The notes beneath the pieces are model-generated. The model saw only the letters and a list, made by a program, of their open reading frames with translations, ran no database searches and was not told the origin of the DNA. DNA of 6,959 nt from Oscillospiraceae bacterium (GTDB taxonomy: Bacteria > Bacillota > Clostridia > Oscillospirales > Oscillospiraceae): assembly GCA_016297855.1 (NCBI GenBank), contig JAEDFW010000093.1, positions 1 to 6,959 on the forward strand, read 5' to 3'. Below, piece after piece: positions 4,895 to 6,959 of the stretch (within the stretch, counting starts at the first letter, position 1; each line of letters starts with the position of its first letter). A program made the position numbers and the translations under genes.

Positions 4895-5109
4895 CACTCC
4901 GCGCCCCCCTGTTCGGCCTTGTCCGGCGTTTCCCGCTCCATCGTTTCCGTGATTGCACGGTTGATAAAAGCGTTTACGGACTCCTTGCGCGCCTCTGCGT
5001 GGGCTTGAATATGTTCCTTTTTCCCTTTTGGCACAGTGAGATTGATTCTGTCATAAGCCTTAGAAATCCACTTGTTTTGTGCCTTTTGTTGTGCCTTAGA
5101 TACTGCCAC
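4894..5109 (-). CDS. Ribbon-helix-helix (Arc/MetJ-like) protein, likely partner and repressor of the fic operon
   Basis: 71 residues with the GTG start at 5109, chosen because GGAGG (5122-5118) sits 8 bases upstream and because I recall homologous small proteins beginning (M)AVSKAQQKA. An ATG at 5160 in frame has no ribosome binding site and lies almost on the predicted transcription start. The fold is read as a basic N-terminus, a short strand DRINLTVPKG (about 20-29), helix A (KKEHIQAHAEAR) and helix B (ESVNAFINRAITETMER), the ribbon-helix-helix pattern of DNA-binding antitoxins. It precedes fic with a TGATG overlap. It lacks the motif of VbhA-type Fic antitoxins. By analogy it would bind its own promoter, where palindromes are present. 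A plain transcription-factor role is also possible. Confidence 0.75.
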   Translation of the reverse strand: MAVSKAQQKAQNKWISKAYDRINLTVPKGKKEHIQAHAEARKESVNAFINRAITETMERETPDKAEQGGAE

Positions 5110-5169
5110 CTTGTCAACCTCCATTATCGGGGCATCCGCAAATTGACGCACCCTTACCATTATGGCTAT

Positions 5170-5198
5170 ATTATACCATTCTTGTACATATTGCGCAA
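5170..5198 (-). promoter_or_regulatory. Promoter of the RHH-fic operon
   Basis: On the minus strand TTGCGC (5198-5193) and TATAAT (5175-5170) are 17 bp apart. The -35 box lies inside the first palindrome of the operator array, so a bound repressor would block polymerase. Transcription should begin near 5163, some 54 bases before the GTG start. Confidence 0.75.
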
Positions 5199-5268
5199 TG
5201 ATAAATGTTTACAAATATCATTGCGTAATATTGTTTATTCTGTCAATTGATATCGTTGCGCAATGATA
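5186..5268. promoter_or_regulatory. Three copies of an 18-bp palindromic operator
   Basis: The ideal site is TATCATTGCGCAATGATA. Copies are 5186-5203 (right half perfect, core ATTGCGCAAT), 5216-5233 (left half perfect, right half degenerate) and 5251-5268 (17 of 18 matches). Centres are 30 and 35 bp apart. The first covers the -35 of the leftward RHH-fic promoter; the third fills the spacer of the rightward promoter. A symmetric repressor, most likely the RHH protein or else the XRE protein, is expected to bind here and control both directions. Confidence 0.8.
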
Positions 5269-5275
5269 GTATAAT
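5247..5275 (+). promoter_or_regulatory. Rightward promoter of the excisionase-like gene
   Basis: TTGATA (5247-5252) and TATAAT (5270-5275) are 17 bp apart, with the best palindrome copy (5251-5268) between them. The transcript would have a leader of about 155 bases before the ATG at 5440. That leader holds a small AGGCG/CGCCT hairpin (5321-5337) and no convincing reading frame. Confidence 0.75.
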
Positions 5276-5439
5276 TAAGACAGTCAAGGGGGACAAACGA
5301 AAACAGCTCAGACACCGGCAAGGCGGCGAGAACGCCTATAGGAGCGGGAACGGGAAAGCAACGCACGGCAAAGCCTGCAAGATCGGTTTAACACCACCCG
5401 CCGCCGGAGTTCCCAACGAAACGGAAAGGAAGATGAATC

Positions 5440-5694
5440 ATGCAGTTACCCAAAATGCGAACGGCAACGGGTGTGGTGGACGAGCTGCGCGCCGTTGACC
5501 CGAATACTGCCGTATCGGTGCATCTGGTGCGGCAGCTCATCAATAGCGGCGCTGTTCTCATGCGCGGGATGCTCATGCGCGGGATGCTCATGCGCGAGCG
5601 CCCTTTCTTTCCCTTGCAATCTCACAGATTGCAGCGCAGATTTTCTCCCGCTGGCTTTCCGGCAGCTCATGGCGCAGGCTTCTTGAAAAACTGA
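5440..5694 (+). pseudogene. Excisionase-like HTH gene, C-terminally truncated
   Basis: ATG 5440 follows AAAGGA (5425-5430) with a 9-base spacer. The first ~39 residues (MQLPKMRTATGVVDELRAVD, then PNTAVSVHLVRQLINSGAV) resemble the N-terminal half of small MerR-like/excisionase helix-turn-helix proteins that I know from Firmicutes mobile elements, where INSGxLP would be followed by a wing and a final helix such as GRKxLVNLDxLxxYL. Here the frame instead enters an in-frame MRGML repeat and then runs antisense through the next gene to a stop at 5692-5694. Neither other frame restores the wing. It is most likely a broken gene, though the 84-residue product could still be made. An excisionase role is inferred from family and context. 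Confidence 0.55.
5557..5596 (+). repeat. 15-bp tandem repeat (2.7 copies)
   Basis: CTCATGCGCGGGATG is present perfectly at 5557-5571 and 5572-5586, then CTCATGCGCG at 5587-5596. The array starts where the excisionase-like sequence loses similarity and contains the stop codon of the leftward small HTH gene. It is framed by an inverted pair GGCGCT (5548-5553)/AGCGCC (5597-5602). The repeat unit is a multiple of three, so it adds MRGML units without shifting frame. Confidence 0.9.
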
Positions 5695-5779
5695 ACTCAT
5701 TTACCCCGAGGCGTTCTGCGATTTCCCAAAACCGTACGCCAGCGTCCTTTGCACAGATGCGAATTTCTTCATTTGCCAT
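5588..5779 (-). CDS. Small helix-turn-helix protein
   Basis: 63 residues, starting at ATG 5779 with AAAGGA nine bases upstream. The segment VRFWEIAERLGVNEFSFSRSLR (about 15-36) reads as a helix-turn-helix with a Ser/Arg-rich recognition helix, followed by LPESQREKICAAICEIARE, a terminal amphipathic helix. I recall similar ~60-residue proteins (MANxxIRxxAxxxGVxxWxIAExLGI) beside regulators in Firmicutes mobile elements, but no named function. It is transcribed away from the xre-int operon from an overlapping promoter pair, as expected for one arm of a regulatory switch. Its 3' end lies in the tandem repeat, antisense to the tail of the broken excisionase-like frame. Confidence 0.75.
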   Translation of the reverse strand: MANEEIRICAKDAGVRFWEIAERLGVNEFSFSRSLRHELPESQREKICAAICEIARERKGARA

Positions 5780-5805
5780 AATTCATTTTCCTTTCCATTT
5801 TGTTG

Positions 5806-5835
5806 TTGACATATTGCTTGTGTTGATGTAATAAT
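5806..5835 (+). promoter_or_regulatory. Promoter of the xre-int operon
   Basis: TTGACA (5806-5811) and AATAAT (5830-5835) are 18 bp apart. Transcription should start near 5842. The only inverted repeat nearby is TCAGCAT (5840-5846)/ATGCTGA (5862-5868), a possible operator just downstream of the start. Confidence 0.65.
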
Positions 5836-5862
5836 GTTATCAGCATCAAGTATTATTTTCAA
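5834..5862 (-). promoter_or_regulatory. Promoter of the small HTH gene, overlapping the xre promoter
   Basis: On the minus strand TTGAAA (5862-5857) and TAACAT (5839-5834) are 17 bp apart. The -10 box overlaps that of the rightward promoter, so the two polymerases face each other and cannot both sit there. The -10 match is only 4 of 6, so this assignment is weaker. Confidence 0.45.
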
Positions 5863-5915
5863 TGCTGACTTTATTAGTACAAGCAGCCGTATTTCAAAGA
5901 AAGGTGGTAGTTATA

Positions 5916-6521
5916 TTGCGTAGTTTTCAAGATGGATTCAAGCGCGCACGGAAAGCGGCAGGCTATACGCAAAAATCATTTGCAGAAGAATATGGCTGTG
6001 GCCTTGAAACAGTGCGAACGTGGGAACAGGGTCGACACACGCCGTCTCTTTCTGAAATGGATAAACTGTGTAAATTCTTCGATTGCAGTTTTGGCTATCT
6101 TATGGGCGAAACAAACATAAAAACGCAGGATGAAAAAAAGCGAATTGCCTGCGAATATACCGGGTTAAGCGAGCAAAGCGTCGAAATGCTCGAATTAGCT
6201 GCATCTAGATTTGTTGTCAACCATTTGCTTTTGCAGATATACGATCCAACGCCGCGCACAGACGGTGAGTTGCATGTAAAAATGGACGGATTTAAGGACA
6301 GTGTAATCATACAACTTCGTAATTTTTTTCTGTTTGATTTTGCGTCCGCAGACACTGACGAAATAGAAACAGCTGGAATTACTGATGGTAAGAACTACCT
6401 TTACACCTATCTTAGCAAGGATATAATTGAGCGGGCATGCCTAGAAGATATAATAAGAAGTCTGAAAGAACTAAATAGGGAAATTCACAGAAATCGTACC
6501 AATGCGAAAAGGGGTGATTAA
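5916..6521 (+). CDS. XRE-family transcriptional regulator
   Basis: 201 residues from a TTG start at 5916, chosen because AAAGGTGG (5900-5907) lies 8 bases upstream. The ATG at 5862 in the same frame has no ribosome binding site and adds an atypical hydrophobic stretch. Residues about 8-60 form a clear HTH_3 domain: FKRARKAAGYTQKSFAEEYG, then CGLETVRTWEQGRHTPSLSE, then the MDKLCKFFDCSFGYLMGE helix and turn. The remaining ~140 residues are mixed helical without a recognised domain; they lack the Ser/Lys LexA-type peptidase signature as far as I can see. The stop TAA directly abuts the integrase ATG, so the two are one operon. Likely an element repressor that controls integrase. Confidence 0.85.
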   Translation: MRSFQDGFKRARKAAGYTQKSFAEEYGCGLETVRTWEQGRHTPSLSEMDKLCKFFDCSFGYLMGETNIKTQDEKKRIACEYTGLSEQSVEMLELAASRFVVNHLLLQIYDPTPRTDGELHVKMDGFKDSVIIQLRNFFLFDFASADTDEIETAGITDGKNYLYTYLSKDIIERACLEDIIRSLKELNREIHRNRTNAKRGD

Positions 6522-6959
6522 ATGGCCTATGCTGAAAAACGTGCAAACGGCTCGTACCGCCTGCGGGCATCCTGCGGGTATAGCGCTGACGGGCGGCAGG
6601 TGACCCGCTCCAAGACTTGGACACCCGCGCCCGGTTTAACGGGCAAGAAGCTTGAAAAAGAGCTGCTGCGGGCGCTTGACCATTTCCAAGCCGAATGCGA
6701 TAGCTGCACCATGCCCGGAAACGTGAAATTCTCCGTCTTTGCAGATCAGTGGTTTACCGAATATGCAGAAAAGCGCCTAAAGAAAAGCAGCTTCAAGCGC
6801 ATGAAAGCATACAAGGCCAGAACCTACGCAGCCATTGGCCATCTGCGCATGGATAAGATCACGGCGCGGCACGTCCAGCAGTTTATCAATAATCTGGGCG
6901 AAGATGGGATAAACGAAACGACCGGCAAAGGGCTTGCCCCCAAGACGATCAAGTGCTAT
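6522..6959 (+). CDS. Tyrosine recombinase (integrase), N-terminal part, cut by the window edge
   Basis: 146 codons are visible, open to the last base. ATG 6522 touches the stop of the XRE gene and follows AAAGGGGTG (6508-6516). Residues about 1-60 (GSYRLRASCGYSADGRQVTR, SKTWTPAPGLTGKKLEKELL) form the AP2-like arm-DNA-binding domain of Tn916-type and related phage integrases; residues about 70-146 (FSVFADQWFTEYAEKRLKKS, YAAIGHLRMDKITARHVQQF, LAPKTIKCY) are the SAM-like core-binding domain. The catalytic R-H-R-Y domain lies beyond the window and cannot be checked. It should recombine the att site at 3720-3742 with its partner. The arm domain fits the TAACACCCA repeats. Confidence 0.9.
   Translation, partial: MAYAEKRANGSYRLRASCGYSADGRQVTRSKTWTPAPGLTGKKLEKELLRALDHFQAECDSCTMPGNVKFSVFADQWFTEYAEKRLKKSSFKRMKAYKARTYAAIGHLRMDKITARHVQQFINNLGEDGINETTGKGLAPKTIKCY

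Larger units (their letters stand above)
3720..6959 (+). mobile_element. tRNA-targeted integrative element (left part; right end outside window)
   Basis: The proposed element starts at the tRNA 3'-end att sequence and continues past the window edge. Support comes from the att remnant with tRNA terminator, the sharp change to AT-rich DNA at 3743, phased short direct repeats near the end, a tyrosine integrase gene, an excisionase-like gene, an XRE regulator and candidate addiction modules. No conjugation, replication or phage structural gene is visible, so it may be a small mobilisable islet or the end of a larger integrative element. The model predicts a complete tRNA gene on the minus strand, ending in the same 23 bases, at the right boundary. 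Confidence 0.7.

Noticed and set aside
4320..4952. Plus-strand frames opposite fic and its partner gene
   Set aside because: Shadows of the minus-strand operon, which has a motif match and translational coupling.
5247..5498. 83-codon plus-strand frame starting with TTG in the operator region
   Set aside because: It begins inside the -35 box of the rightward promoter, upstream of the transcription start, and has no ribosome binding site.
5862..5915. ATG at 5862 as start of the XRE protein
   Set aside because: No ribosome binding site, and it lies within the candidate operator; the TTG at 5916 has AAAGGTGG at ideal distance and gives a typical XRE N-terminus.

Overview
The window looks like chromosomal DNA of a moderately GC-rich Gram-positive gut Clostridia member, probably Oscillospiraceae/Ruminococcaceae-like. 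The reasons are a SAM-I (S-box) riboswitch in front of metK, strong AGGAGG-type ribosome binding sites, TTGACA/TATAAT promoters, intrinsic terminators, and small mobile-element proteins of a style I associate with gut Firmicutes. The taxonomic call is an inference; no rRNA or marker comparison is possible here.

Left part (1-3720) is ordinary chromosome. A terminator of an unseen upstream gene is followed by a DMT/EamA-family 10-TM transporter (+). A 14-bp perfect inverted repeat sits between this gene's promoter and its start. A hairpin terminator separates it from the convergent metK (-), whose leader carries a SAM-I riboswitch, an intrinsic terminator and a clear promoter. Back to back with metK is a rhomboid-like membrane protein (+) that lacks the protease residues and ends in a zinc-ribbon-like tail.

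At 3720-3742 the sequence matches the last 23 nt of a tRNA gene on the minus strand (T-loop, T-stem, acceptor, CCA), directly followed by a tRNA-type terminator (3674-3724). No tRNA body is present. This is read as one att junction of an integrated element that fills the rest of the window (3743 to beyond 6959). Element contents, left to right: an AT-rich end; three phased TAACACCCA repeats (probable integrase arm sites); a compact unit with a 27-residue hydrophobic/basic peptide whose ribosome binding site is folded into a hairpin, opposed by a predicted ~92-nt antisense RNA from a perfect-consensus promoter (candidate type I toxin-antitoxin); a Fic protein with Gln in place of the catalytic His, plus a ribbon-helix-helix partner (-); a divergent control region with three copies of an 18-bp palindrome; a truncated excisionase-like gene (+) ending in 15-bp tandem repeats; a small HTH protein (-); an XRE regulator (+) abutting the start of a tyrosine integrase (+), which is cut by the window edge.

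The element reads as a small tRNA-targeted integrative element with two candidate addiction modules. The palindromes link the Fic operon promoter to the promoter of the excisionase-like gene, and a second, face-to-face promoter pair separates the small HTH gene from the xre-int operon. The most interesting and testable parts are the candidate type I module and the shared operator array.
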